Origin: an uncultured Saprospiraceae bacterium
Lineage (GTDB): Bacteria; Bacteroidota; Bacteroidia; Chitinophagales; Saprospiraceae
Direction of reading: 5' to 3'
Assembly: GCA_937872405.1 (NCBI GenBank)
Contig: CALMSP010000089.1
Span: forward strand, 1-40,707
DNA: 40,707 nt
The notes beneath the pieces were generated by a model. The model was not told the DNA's origin, did not search any database, and saw nothing but the letters and a program-made list of their open reading frames with translations. Every line of letters starts with the position of its first letter. Position 1 is the stretch's first letter. Position numbers and translations under genes: made by a program. Below, piece after piece: positions 1-7,812 of the stretch.

Positions 1-290
1 ATACCTCCTGGTCCCTCTTTAGGTATTTGAATTGATGTTTTCGGTATTAGCTCATCAAAGTTCCATATCTCCAATTGATTGAGCATATAGTCATAACCAA
101 TAAGAAAGTTTTTGTTATTAATATTTACATGTTGCGATATTCTGTACAGAGAGCCAAAATTTGCAGGAATATGTAAAGATTTTACTACAGTATCTATTTG
201 GCAATTTTGATAGCTTATAGAACCATCGCTTTTACTACAAGAGATATAAAGCATGAAAATAATACTAGCAATGAGGTAAATATACTTCAT
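1..290 (-). CDS. Six-bladed beta-propeller-like lipoprotein, 3' end outside window
   Basis: The first 96 codons of a gene read leftwards and cut by the window edge. The protein begins MKYIYLIASIIFMLYISCSK: a short hydrophobic signal with a lipobox ending in Cys18, so it is probably an exported lipoprotein. Near the break it has IQIPKEGPGG, matching the NPGEGPG turn in the neighbouring complete propeller protein (1116-2300); such EGPG turns are typical of Bacteroidota six-bladed propeller (DUF5128/DUF4221/BF3164-type) proteins. It lies 79 bp downstream of a small cysteine-rich peptide gene, the same arrangement as at 1116-2575, so it is the second gene of a duplicated two-gene module. Family assignment rests on the short visible part and on position; whether the rest is intact cannot be seen. 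Confidence 0.7.
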   Translation of the reverse strand, partial: MKYIYLIASIIFMLYISCSKSDGSISYQNCQIDTVVKSLHIPANFGSLYRISQHVNINNKNFLIGYDYMLNQLEIWNFDELIPKTSIQIPKEGPGG

Positions 291-369
291 AAATTTCTTT
301 TTTAAAAAAATAAAGAGGAATATATTACGTGTATAATGTGTAATACATTCCTCAGTGGTTATTAGAGTA

Positions 370-588
370 TTACTTCCAAAAACAACATTGACAATCTGTA
401 ACAGTTGCTCTATTACACCCAGTGGTATCAAATGCATAGCATAATTGGCAAGTATCTTCTCCACAAGGGCAAAATTCATAATAATATTTTGGGCCTCCTA
501 CTACTTCAAAAGCAAGTACTTTATTACTGTAGCTCACAAACAACGAAAGTATAAATAATACGCAAAGACTTAACTTTATATTCTTTAT
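370..588 (-). pseudogene. Small cysteine-rich secreted peptide with ATA in place of ATG (decayed or non-canonical start)
   Basis: A 72-codon open frame starting IKNIKLSLCVLFILSLF and ending QCCFWK. It has a hydrophobic signal, a likely cleavage zone at SNKVLAFEV (like the NVEALA motif of small Bacteroidota exported peptides), and nine cysteines after it. It aligns by position with the intact peptide at 2384-2575: both frames follow the same taa-att-tta-ttt-at(t/c) leader, but the start codon here is ATA where the sister has ATG. No ATG or GTG upstream restores the signal peptide, as TAA lies five codons before. The mature part diverges strongly from the sister yet has no stop, so either it is translated weakly from ATA/ATT or it was silenced recently. 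The promoter copy has also lost a conserved G. Function unknown; it pairs with the propeller lipoprotein at 1-290. Confidence 0.5.
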
Positions 589-730
589 AATAAATAAAAT
601 TTAGGATAATTTGCCTACTCTCTTCTAGGTTTTGGGCAATCCCTGAACTGCGCAGCTAGTGGTAAAGTTCGCACAAAAAGAATAATTTGTCAAGCGTAAA
701 AATTGGACAAAATATGACATATATTGACAA
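589..730 (-). repeat. Promoter/leader repeat, copy A
   Basis: 142 bp immediately upstream of the ATA-start peptide. It matches 2576-2707 with about seven substitutions and one 10-bp insertion (709-718). The match starts at the start codon and ends about 130-140 bp upstream, so promoter and 5' leader are conserved while the coding parts are not. On the minus strand the -7-like element reads GAACTTTA, against GAACTTTG in copy B, and the leader keeps the CTGCGCAG palindrome core. It marks duplication of a regulatory cassette. Confidence 0.8.
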
Positions 731-771
731 GTATTAATGTGAAATGCTATTTCACACCCACTCCCCCTTAC

Positions 772-805
772 TCTTTGTGTTTTCTGCCGGTGACGCAGGC
801 GCCTT
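772..805 (+). pseudogene. Remnant of RND pump gene 5' end
   Basis: Positions 781-805 are identical over 25 bp to 2940-2964 inside the intact RND pump gene, and weaker similarity runs back to about 772 (SLCFLPVTQAP against SLRFLPVTQAP in the same frame). The fragment ends at the palindrome GGCGCC (798-803), where it runs into an inverted fragment of a membrane-fusion-protein gene. It is a rearrangement scar, not a gene. The longer open frame that covers it (724-1002) is mostly antisense to that fusion-protein remnant. Confidence 0.75.
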
Positions 806-1075
806 GTTGGATGAAAGTGCCCTCCTGTACCGGTAGCTTTTCGATAACGCCGCCGATTCGTACATTGAGGGGCGCTTTTTCATCGGCTTTCAGAATGCCC
901 GAGGCAAAAATACGTAATGCAAATGCCCCCTGCCGCGCCGGAATGATCTGCACGGAAGCTGGGGGGCTTGTACGTTGGTGGTATTCAGTTCTTCTTAGGT
1001 AGGTGTAGGCGCAGAAGAGCCATAGCTACCTAAAATAGTAGTCAAAAAGTAAAAAAACAGGAGTCTCGATAGCAT
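798..1075 (-). pseudogene. Broken RND membrane-fusion protein (AcrA/CusB type), N-terminal fragment
   Basis: Read leftwards from an ATG at 1075: a hydrophobic signal (MLSRLLFFYFLTTILGSYGS), a TAA stop after about 26 codons, continuation through APQLP, a one-base loss near 954, then an open frame through VQIIPARQGAFALRI, ILKADEKAPLNVRIGGVIEK and LPVQEGTFIQQGA. The last part is the barrel-sandwich/lipoyl-like half-motif of RND periplasmic adaptors (G-x-I-x-x-L-x-V-x-E-G-x-x-V-x-x-G). The chain then stops at a junction with an RND gene scrap in opposite orientation. The expected lipobox Cys appears as Tyr (LGSY). Nonsense, frameshift and truncation together make this a dead gene. It may once have partnered the RND pump at 2853-5969. 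Confidence 0.75.
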
Positions 1076-1115
1076 GACTGTTTACAGATGGTGGTTATGA
1101 TAGATTATACTCATT

Positions 1116-2300
1116 TTACTTCAAAGTGGCAAACACTATTACCGGATTAGAATAGCTATTTATTGACTTTGTAAAATTCAGAAAAGAATCGCTTGCCAAA
1201 TTGCTATTATTGGATATATAATGAACAATATCTTCTGCTTGAAGATAAAAAATGAATTTATCTTGATACACAGCTTTTAGTCTCGAAGGCATCAGCCCTC
1301 CGTCTATGTCATTGGGTTTACTTGCCCTTTTCTTTTCGTAGTATGATCTTACAGATCCACTAGCCTTATCAATAAATAACCAGTAATCATGTTTGTTGAA
1401 GGAATACATAATAAAAATGTATTTATCTGTTTCTTCAACTTTTGCAAATCCATTTACCTTGTCGTTTTCATTTAGCAATGTTAGTTTCCCATTTATATCA
1501 CTATTTTCAAATTTATCTGAATAAATTTTGTCAATCCACACATCCGGCAGCTTTACAATGTAATTTGGAAAAACATTTTCCGCTGTCAATCTAAAAATTG
1601 TATCAGAAAACTGAGTAGTAAGAAGATAAGAATTATTATAGCCAGATGAAAAATTATATTTAGCCAATAGCACGTTTTTCAAAGCATCATGTATGGGCAA
1701 ATAAGATGCGTTAACTTTTCCAGAAGGGGAGGCATAATGAATATTAAAATATTGTGGTGTTTCATCTTCTAATATTAGCGGCTGATAACAGCTAAAAAAG
1801 ATGTAAGAGGCATCCGATAACTTAACGAATTGATCAAAAGTTTGCCCTAAAAAAACTTCCTGCAAGAAATGCCCAGATTTATTATACTTTAATATTTTTT
1901 GTTGATAACGATCTAATATCTCAATAGTATCTTTTGAGCACAAGAAATCCCTCGCCCCTAAAAATTTTCCCGGGCCCTCACCAGGGTTAGAAATTGTAAT
2001 TTGGTGTTTACCGTTTTTATCAAAAATGAAAAGCGCTTTAGACCTTTCACTATCTTGAAATACATAAATGTACGTGCCATCGAACTGGATTTTATCAATT
2101 TGTGTAATAAAACAATCCTTATTAGTTTCCAATGCTACGTAATCTAATTTAGTAAATAACTCGGAGAATCGCAATTCAGAAGCAGCTGAAGCCCTTGTTT
2201 CAAAAACTTTTACTTCAGAATCGGACGGCGCTTCTTTTGCGCAAGAAGATGTAACCACCGCCAGCACGAATACTAAATGAAATAAAGTAAGATTTTTCAT
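1116..2300 (-). CDS. Six-bladed beta-propeller lipoprotein
   Basis: 394 aa. The N-terminus (MKNLTLFHLVFVLAVVTSSC) is a lipoprotein signal with Cys20 as the lipidated residue, followed by AKE, so it is expected to be anchored in a membrane facing the periplasm or the outside. The rest has repeated blade-like strands, including FIFDKNGKHQ, NPGEGPGKFLGARDF and LDRYQQKILKYNKSG, the pattern of Bacteroidota six-bladed propeller (DUF5128-like) proteins. No catalytic residues are recognisable. It starts 83 bp after a cysteine-rich peptide gene (2384-2575) and is probably co-transcribed with it from the promoter in the 2576-2707 repeat. The pairing suggests the propeller binds or handles the peptide, but that is inference. 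Codons are AT-rich compared with the housekeeping genes further right, which would fit horizontal acquisition. Confidence 0.8.
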   Translation of the reverse strand: MKNLTLFHLVFVLAVVTSSCAKEAPSDSEVKVFETRASAASELRFSELFTKLDYVALETNKDCFITQIDKIQFDGTYIYVFQDSERSKALFIFDKNGKHQITISNPGEGPGKFLGARDFLCSKDTIEILDRYQQKILKYNKSGHFLQEVFLGQTFDQFVKLSDASYIFFSCYQPLILEDETPQYFNIHYASPSGKVNASYLPIHDALKNVLLAKYNFSSGYNNSYLLTTQFSDTIFRLTAENVFPNYIVKLPDVWIDKIYSDKFENSDINGKLTLLNENDKVNGFAKVEETDKYIFIMYSFNKHDYWLFIDKASGSVRSYYEKKRASKPNDIDGGLMPSRLKAVYQDKFIFYLQAEDIVHYISNNSNLASDSFLNFTKSINSYSNPVIVFATLK

Positions 2301-2383
2301 AAGAATTTGATTTTAATTTACAATAATGAAAATAAAGCCAAATGAATATTAGTACTTTCATTTGGCTTTGAAAAAATTCTTAC

Positions 2384-2575
2384 TTAGCAAAGCTCATCAC
2401 AGAAGTATTGTGAACCAGGATGACAACAACCTGATCCGTAATTACATCTAATAACCCAACCACAATCATTAGGACATTCTTTAAATTCAGTAACAAATCT
2501 AGGTACAGCTTGCAAGCTTTGTAAAGATATTAGTAACAAAGCTGAGAAGCAAAGTTTTAAAATTAATTTCTTCAT
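2384..2575 (-). CDS. Small cysteine-rich secreted peptide (NVEALA-like)
   Basis: 63 aa. Residues 1-23 form a Sec-type signal peptide (Lys-rich start, LCFSALLLISL core, LQAVP cleavage zone). The mature peptide of about 40 aa carries seven cysteines in C-x3-C, C-x6-CC and C-x3-C groupings, suggesting disulphides after export. It resembles the small secreted NVEALA-type peptides of Bacteroidota that sit next to propeller lipoproteins, although the NVEALA word itself is not present. It is the first gene of a minus-strand pair with 1116-2300, and its leader is shared with the copy at 370-588. Role unknown: a signalling peptide, a toxin-like effector or a ligand of the propeller are all possible. 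Confidence 0.7.
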   Translation of the reverse strand: MKKLILKLCFSALLLISLQSLQAVPRFVTEFKECPNDCGWVIRCNYGSGCCHPGSQYFCDELC

Positions 2576-2707
2576 GATAAATAAAATTTAGGATAATTCG
2601 CCTACTCTCTTCCAGGTTTTGGGCAATCCCTGAGCTGCGCAGCTAATTGCAAAGTTCGCACAAAAAGAATAATTTGTCAAGCGTAAAAATTGGACATATA
2701 TTGACAA
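2576..2707 (-). repeat. Promoter/leader repeat, copy B
   Basis: 132 bp upstream of the intact peptide gene and matching 589-730. Besides the promoter-like element it holds a perfect 12-bp palindrome AGCTGCGCAGCT (around 2632-2644) in the transcribed leader and a short inverted pair TAGG/CCTA near the start codon. Conservation of a leader ahead of diverged coding sequence suggests a shared control signal. Confidence 0.8.
2650..2680 (-). promoter_or_regulatory. Probable promoter of the cysteine-rich peptide gene
   Basis: On the minus strand TTGA (2680-2677), a 19-nt spacer, then GAACTTTG (2657-2650). This is close to the Bacteroidota -33 TTTG / -7 TAnnTTTG pattern with the expected spacing. 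It would give a leader of roughly 70 nt. In copy A the last base of the -7 element is A instead of G. Confidence 0.45.
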
Positions 2708-2852
2708 CTTGTTATACAATATATTGATTAACCTGTTTTTCGCTTTACCTGTTTCTATCAAAATGTTAATTATCATCTTTTTGTTTCTGTTTTATGATGT
2801 ATCTCTTTATATTGTGAGCCTGTAATTATTCATAGTCTTTCATTGTAGCGAT

Positions 2853-5800
2853 ATGCGTTTTTCAAGTTTTTCTACCCTCATGTCGTTTGCGGTGCTCACT
2901 CTGGTAGGGTTGGGTCTTAGCTCGCAGCTTTCTTTGCGGTTTCTGCCGGTGACGCAGGCGCCTTCCATCAGCGTGCGCTATAATTGGAGCGATGCCTCAT
3001 CCGAAGTGCTGGAGCAAGATGTAACGGTTTTGTTGGAAGGAGCATTTAGTTTGGTTAAAGGCGTGCGTAAAATTTATTCTATATCAGGTAATGGAACAGG
3101 TAATATTCGCTTAGATTTTGATAAAGACGCGCCATTAGATTATATTCGTTTTGAAGTTGCTTCCAAAATTCGCCAATTATATCCTAATTTACCTGTTGGC
3201 GTGAGCTATCCGGTGGTGCAAGTTAATCAGCCAGAAGAGCAGCAAGAAGAACGCCCTTTATTAGTTTATTCACTAAGTGGTAATGAAAGTCCTACTTTAT
3301 TATATCGTTATGCTGTGGAGCGACTCAACCCACAGTTGGCGCTTATGGCTGGTGTTCGTTCCATTGAGGTAAACGGCGGCAATGAGCAGGAATGGCTTAT
3401 TACATATGATGCACAACAATTAGCTACATTGCAACTCGACGTAGCATTATTAACCGAAGCGCTGCGACAACACTTTAAAAGTGAGGCACTGGGCATCGTA
3501 AGAACGGATGATTATAATATATTTATTCAGTTGCGACAGCGTAATCATGATAAAGAGCCTACACCAGATGAATGGCGACAGATAGCGCTGACAACGCTGC
3601 AGGGGCGAGTTATTTACTTGGGCGATGTTGCAAGGGTACAATTGGCGGAGCGTCCACCGCGTCAATATTATCGTATAAATGGTCAAAATAGCATTCGCCT
3701 TATTTTTTACCCAGAGCGTTATGTCAATACCTTACAATTAGCTGCGGATGTTAAACAACGTATCATAAATGATGTGATACCCATGCTGCCAAATACGTAT
3801 CGTCTGCATTTAGAGGATGATGCAACCGTATATTTGGTAGAAGAATTACAAAAAATTCGCTGGCGTACTTTATTGTCTTTGAGCATTTTGTTGATATTTA
3901 TTTTGTTGGTTTATCGCAGCTGGCGTTACCTGACGGTGGTTGTATGTAGCTTGGCGGCGAATCTGGGGTTGGCATTTATTTTTTATTATATTTTTCAAGT
4001 TGATATTCATTTGTATGCGCTGGCGGGCATTACGGTTTCGTTTGGTATGGTGATTGATAATACAATTGTAATGGCCCATCATATACGAACACAAGGTAAT
4101 ATGCGTGTGTTTCCGGCACTTTTGGCGGCTACTCTGACAACAATTTCGGCATTGGTCATCGTATTTTTTTTACCAGAGCTGTGGAAAGCTAATTTGCTGG
4201 ATTTTGCCAAAGTGATTATGATTAACCTTGGCGTATCTTTATTTATTGCTTTATTACTTGTGCCGGCATTATTAAAAAACATTACCATACAAACGGGGTC
4301 GCATCATGCCTTATCCTACAGTATTCGGCGACGCTTGGCGCGTGTAGTGCAGGGCTACGAGGCGTTACTTGAGGTGTTATGTAGGTATCGCGTGTTGGCC
4401 ATAGCAGCCACGATTTTATTATTTGGCTTACCCGTATTTTTATTACCTAATAAAATAGAAAATCAAGCATGGTATAATAAAACGCTGGGCAGTGACTTAT
4501 ATATTGACAAAATAAAGCCTATTGTAAATAAAACATTTGGTGGTACACTCCGGCTATTTTCACAATATGTATATGAAGGCTCTGCTTACCGCGAACCCGA
4601 CGAAACCATATTGTATGTGCAGGGGAGTATGCCACCTGGGGCTACCCTTGAGCAGATGAACGCTGTGTTCCGTCAGATCGAACAATACGTGGGGCAGTTT
4701 GCGCAGGAAGTGCGGCAATACACCACGCAAGTATCTGGAAGTCAGTATGCTATGATGCGAATTCATTTCAATCGGGGTTATGATTATTCATTTCCTTACA
4801 TTTTACGTAGCCGTATGATTGCCTACAGCATTAATCTTGGCGGTGTAAAATGGAATATTTATGGCGTCGGGCGCGGATTTAGCACAGATACCGGCGGTGC
4901 GCCTCCTCGATTTAGGGTGCAAATGTATGGGTATGATAAAAATGAATTAGAACGTCAGGCAGAGCGCTTTGCTACTAAATTATTGGTGCATCCACGCATA
5001 CAAGAAGTGAATACCAATGCGAATATTAATTGGTGGGAGAAAGATTTGTATCAATTTGAACTGATTTTGGAGAAAGATGCACTCGCGCAACGTCGGGTTT
5101 CTTTACAAGATGTAAATAAATTATTATTGCCTTACAACCAGGCTTACACGCCAACATTATATACCACCAACGGGCGCCCTGCACGAGTATTGAGTCAAGG
5201 TTTGTCATATAATGATTTGTGGTTATTAGAACACCGAACATCACGTCTTTCGGATTCTATATTATTGGCATTCAGCGAGATAGGCAGCTTAGAAAAAAAG
5301 AAGGTGAGTAATGCTTTGCATAAGGAAAATCAGCAATATTTACGAATGGTGGAATTTGAATACACGGGTAGCGCGCAATTTGGGAAGAAATATCTTGACC
5401 AATGCATAAATGAGATGCGTTTAGAAATGCCTTTAGGCTACAGCATGGAAGAAATGAGCTGGCGCTTCGGGCGCAAGGAAAGCAGAAAATTATATACGTT
5501 GTTGTTATTGGTTATAGTTATGATATTCTTCATTTGTGCTATTCAGTTTGAATCTTTGCGGCAAGCGCTGGCTATTATTACTTTAATTCCAGTATCTTTT
5601 ATTGGGGTTTTTATTACATTTTATGCTTTTGATATTTACTTTGATCAAGGCGGCTATACTTCGTTTGTCGTAGTAAGTGGTTTGGTGGTGAATAGCCTAA
5701 TTTTTGTACTAAATGACCGAAATCACTTCAAGCGGCAATATCCACGCAGTACATCTATTCGACTGTATATCAAGGCTTTCCGACATAAAATTGTACCCAT

Positions 5801-5969
5801 TTTGCTTACAATAGGCTCTACTGGATTGGGGTTGATTCCTTTTTTAATGGTAGGTAAGCAAGAAGTATTTTGGTATGCTTTAGCTTCAGGAGTGATTGGC
5901 GGGTTGCTTTTTTCTATATTGGTTATTACTATATTTTGCCCGATTTTGATATGCCGGCGATACCGATAG
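2853..5969 (+). CDS. RND-family efflux transporter permease (AcrB/CusA type)
   Basis: 1038 aa, normal length for a resistance-nodulation-division inner-membrane pump. It has a first membrane helix (residues about 10-30) followed by the family signature RFLPVTQAPSISVRY, two large periplasmic porter regions, and two sets of membrane helices (about 335-480 and 870-1035). The TM4 proton-relay stretch reads GMVIDNTIVM with Asp402 present and Asn403 where AcrB has a second Asp; CusA-type pumps also use a single Asp there. A matching adaptor and outer-membrane channel are normally in the same operon but neither is intact nearby; a broken adaptor fragment lies at 798-1075. The gene is divergent from the peptide module and converges on the pseudouridine synthase with 4 bp between stop codons. 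Substrate cannot be told. Confidence 0.9.
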   Translation: MRFSSFSTLMSFAVLTLVGLGLSSQLSLRFLPVTQAPSISVRYNWSDASSEVLEQDVTVLLEGAFSLVKGVRKIYSISGNGTGNIRLDFDKDAPLDYIRFEVASKIRQLYPNLPVGVSYPVVQVNQPEEQQEERPLLVYSLSGNESPTLLYRYAVERLNPQLALMAGVRSIEVNGGNEQEWLITYDAQQLATLQLDVALLTEALRQHFKSEALGIVRTDDYNIFIQLRQRNHDKEPTPDEWRQIALTTLQGRVIYLGDVARVQLAERPPRQYYRINGQNSIRLIFYPERYVNTLQLAADVKQRIINDVIPMLPNTYRLHLEDDATVYLVEELQKIRWRTLLSLSILLIFILLVYRSWRYLTVVVCSLAANLGLAFIFYYIFQVDIHLYALAGITVSFGMVIDNTIVMAHHIRTQGNMRVFPALLAATLTTISALVIVFFLPELWKANLLDFAKVIMINLGVSLFIALLLVPALLKNITIQTGSHHALSYSIRRRLARVVQGYEALLEVLCRYRVLAIAATILLFGLPVFLLPNKIENQAWYNKTLGSDLYIDKIKPIVNKTFGGTLRLFSQYVYEGSAYREPDETILYVQGSMPPGATLEQMNAVFRQIEQYVGQFAQEVRQYTTQVSGSQYAMMRIHFNRGYDYSFPYILRSRMIAYSINLGGVKWNIYGVGRGFSTDTGGAPPRFRVQMYGYDKNELERQAERFATKLLVHPRIQEVNTNANINWWEKDLYQFELILEKDALAQRRVSLQDVNKLLLPYNQAYTPTLYTTNGRPARVLSQGLSYNDLWLLEHRTSRLSDSILLAFSEIGSLEKKKVSNALHKENQQYLRMVEFEYTGSAQFGKKYLDQCINEMRLEMPLGYSMEEMSWRFGRKESRKLYTLLLLVIVMIFFICAIQFESLRQALAIITLIPVSFIGVFITFYAFDIYFDQGGYTSFVVVSGLVVNSLIFVLNDRNHFKRQYPRSTSIRLYIKAFRHKIVPILLTIGSTGLGLIPFLMVGKQEVFWYALASGVIGGLLFSILVITIFCPILICRRYR

Positions 5970-5973
5970 CGGA

Positions 5974-6567
5974 TTAATTATTTAGTTTTAGTAATGCATA
6001 TAATTTTGCGCCCTCTATTTCGCGCATTTCACCGGGTTGTAAGTCTTTAAGTTCTAATTTTTCAATTTTATTACGAATAAGTCGTAGCACCGGGAAGCCA
6101 ACTTTGGCGCACATTTTTCGCACTTGATGATTTTTACCTTCGTGGAGTTCCATTTCCAGCCAACAGTCGGGGATGTCGCGCCGATAGCGAATCGGTGGGT
6201 TGCGTTCGGGCACCTCAGGCGGTGTCGGTAGTAGGCGCACTTGTGCTGGCAGGGTTTGATAAAGTTTGCCATCTACCTTGATTTCCAGCCCTTTACGTAG
6301 TTGCTGGAGGGCTTCTTTGGTTGGATTCCCCTCTACCTGCACGAGGTAAGTGCGCTTGTGCTGGAATTGTGGATTGAGCAGCGCGTGGTTGAGTTTTTTA
6401 TCGTTGGTAATAATCAATAGCCCCTCGCTGTCTTTGTCGAGGCGCCCAACGGGGTATGCATCCTTCGGAAACTTCCCCAAGTCGGCCAGCGTTTTGTGGT
6501 CTGGGGCTTCTCTTGTAAACTGACTAAGATAGCCGTAGGGTTTGTATAAAAGAAAGTAGCGCTCCAA
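5974..6567 (-). CDS. rluE: rRNA pseudouridine synthase, RluE/RsuA family
   Basis: 197 aa. It isomerises a uridine in rRNA to pseudouridine. The catalytic motif GRLDKDSEGLLIITND contains the nucleophile Asp44. Further family features are the YLVQVEG strand and the C-terminal ELHEGKNHQVRKM loop. There is no N-terminal S4 RNA-binding domain: the protein starts directly with YFLLYKPYGYLSQF, as in RluE (which targets 23S rRNA U2457 in E. coli) rather than RsuA. The family is certain; the exact target is inferred from domain layout. It is followed on the same strand by nothing, and ychF lies 40 bp upstream, so the two may be co-transcribed. Confidence 0.88.
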   Translation of the reverse strand: MERYFLLYKPYGYLSQFTREAPDHKTLADLGKFPKDAYPVGRLDKDSEGLLIITNDKKLNHALLNPQFQHKRTYLVQVEGNPTKEALQQLRKGLEIKVDGKLYQTLPAQVRLLPTPPEVPERNPPIRYRRDIPDCWLEMELHEGKNHQVRKMCAKVGFPVLRLIRNKIEKLELKDLQPGEMREIEGAKLYALLKLNN

Positions 6568-6607
6568 TCGAATTTATTTAGTTGATGTGATATTTATTTG
6601 AAAAATA

Positions 6608-7705
6608 TTATACATTAAATCGGAAGTGCATAATATCGCCATCTTGTACTACGTATTCCTTACCTTCTACACTCATTTTGCCTGCCTCTTTGACGGCTGC
6701 CTCGGAACCATATTTTACGAAATCATCATATTTAATCACCTCTGCCCGAATGAATCCCTTCTCAAAATCGGAGTGAATGACCCCTGCGGCAGCCGGGGCT
6801 TTGTCGCCGCGATGGATTGTCCAGGCACGTACCTCTTTTTCACCGGCAGTGAAGTAAGTAATAAGATTTAATAAATTGTAACAAGCACGAATAACTTTAT
6901 TAACGCCAGGCTCACTCAGCCCAATTGCCTCCAAAAATTCGCGGCGTTCGTCTTTACTTTCCAGTTCGGCAATTTCGGATTCAATTTGTGCACTGATGAG
7001 GATCGCCTCTGCATTTTCGGGCGCTATGGCCTGCCGGAAGGCTTCCGAGAAAGGATTGCCGGATTCTACGGAATTTTCATCTACATTACACACATATAAT
7101 ATTGGTTTGTCGGTGAGTAGAAATAGATCTGCTATAAATTCCTTTTCATCCTCGCGAGCCTCAAAGCTGCGTGCCGGTTTTTCTGCTTCCAGATGTTGGA
7201 AGAGGCGTTCGGCGGTGTCGAGGTTGCGTACATCGTCTTTGTTGCCACTTTTAGCACTGCGTCGGAGCTTGTCGAGGCGTTTTTCGATAGTTTCTATATC
7301 CTTGAGAATCAGTTCAATATCAATAATTTCCTTGTCGCGTACTGGATTGACGCTGCCGTCCACATGAATCACGTTATCATCTTCAAAGCAGCGCACGACG
7401 TGTACGATAGCGTCCACTTCGCGGATATTGGCGAGGAACTGATTGCCGAGACCCTCACCCTTACTGGCGCCTTTGATTAAGCCGGCAATGTCCACGATTT
7501 CGACGGTTGTGGGGATTGTTTTTTGAGGATTAACGAGTTCTGCGAGCTTATCCAGCCGAGCATCGGGCACCGTGATGACGCCCAAATTTGGCTCTTTCGT
7601 AGCGAAAGGATAATTTGCGGCCAGCGCTTTAGCAGAGGTAAGCGCATTGAATAAAGTGGATTTTCCGACGTTTGGCAAACCAACAATACCAGCTTTGAGT
7701 CCCAT
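6608..7705 (-). CDS. ychF: Redox-regulated ATPase YchF (OLA1 family)
   Basis: 365 aa, full length. The P-loop GLPNVGKST is at residues 9-17, and the switch motif DIAGLIKGASKGEGLGNQFL and an ANIREVDAIVHVVRCF helix follow. Instead of the GTPase NKxD motif it has NVDE, the change that makes OLA1/YchF proteins prefer ATP. The C-terminal TGS domain ends in VVQDGDIMHFRFNV. It is a ribosome-associated ATPase linked to stress and redox responses. A TATCTTTG element, the Bacteroidota -7 sequence, lies on the minus strand at 7758-7751, 46 bp before the start, though no clear -33 TTTG goes with it. Confidence 0.95.
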   Translation of the reverse strand: MGLKAGIVGLPNVGKSTLFNALTSAKALAANYPFATKEPNLGVITVPDARLDKLAELVNPQKTIPTTVEIVDIAGLIKGASKGEGLGNQFLANIREVDAIVHVVRCFEDDNVIHVDGSVNPVRDKEIIDIELILKDIETIEKRLDKLRRSAKSGNKDDVRNLDTAERLFQHLEAEKPARSFEAREDEKEFIADLFLLTDKPILYVCNVDENSVESGNPFSEAFRQAIAPENAEAILISAQIESEIAELESKDERREFLEAIGLSEPGVNKVIRACYNLLNLITYFTAGEKEVRAWTIHRGDKAPAAAGVIHSDFEKGFIRAEVIKYDDFVKYGSEAAVKEAGKMSVEGKEYVVQDGDIMHFRFNV

Positions 7706-7812
7706 AATTATTATTTAATATTGGTTGGGATATTTGTGAAAAAAACGCCGCAAAGATAGACTTTTTTGCGACATTGCGTGTTGAAGTATTAATATTTTAC
7801 ATGGCATAGCAT

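Noticed and set aside
724..1002. 92-codon plus-strand open frame
   Set aside because: Only its SL-FLPVTQAP part matches RND sequence; the rest is antisense to the adaptor remnant. It is a fused scrap, not a gene.
2588..2776. Minus-strand 62-codon frame upstream of the peptide
   Set aside because: It covers the conserved promoter/leader repeat, and the matching frame is not kept in copy A.
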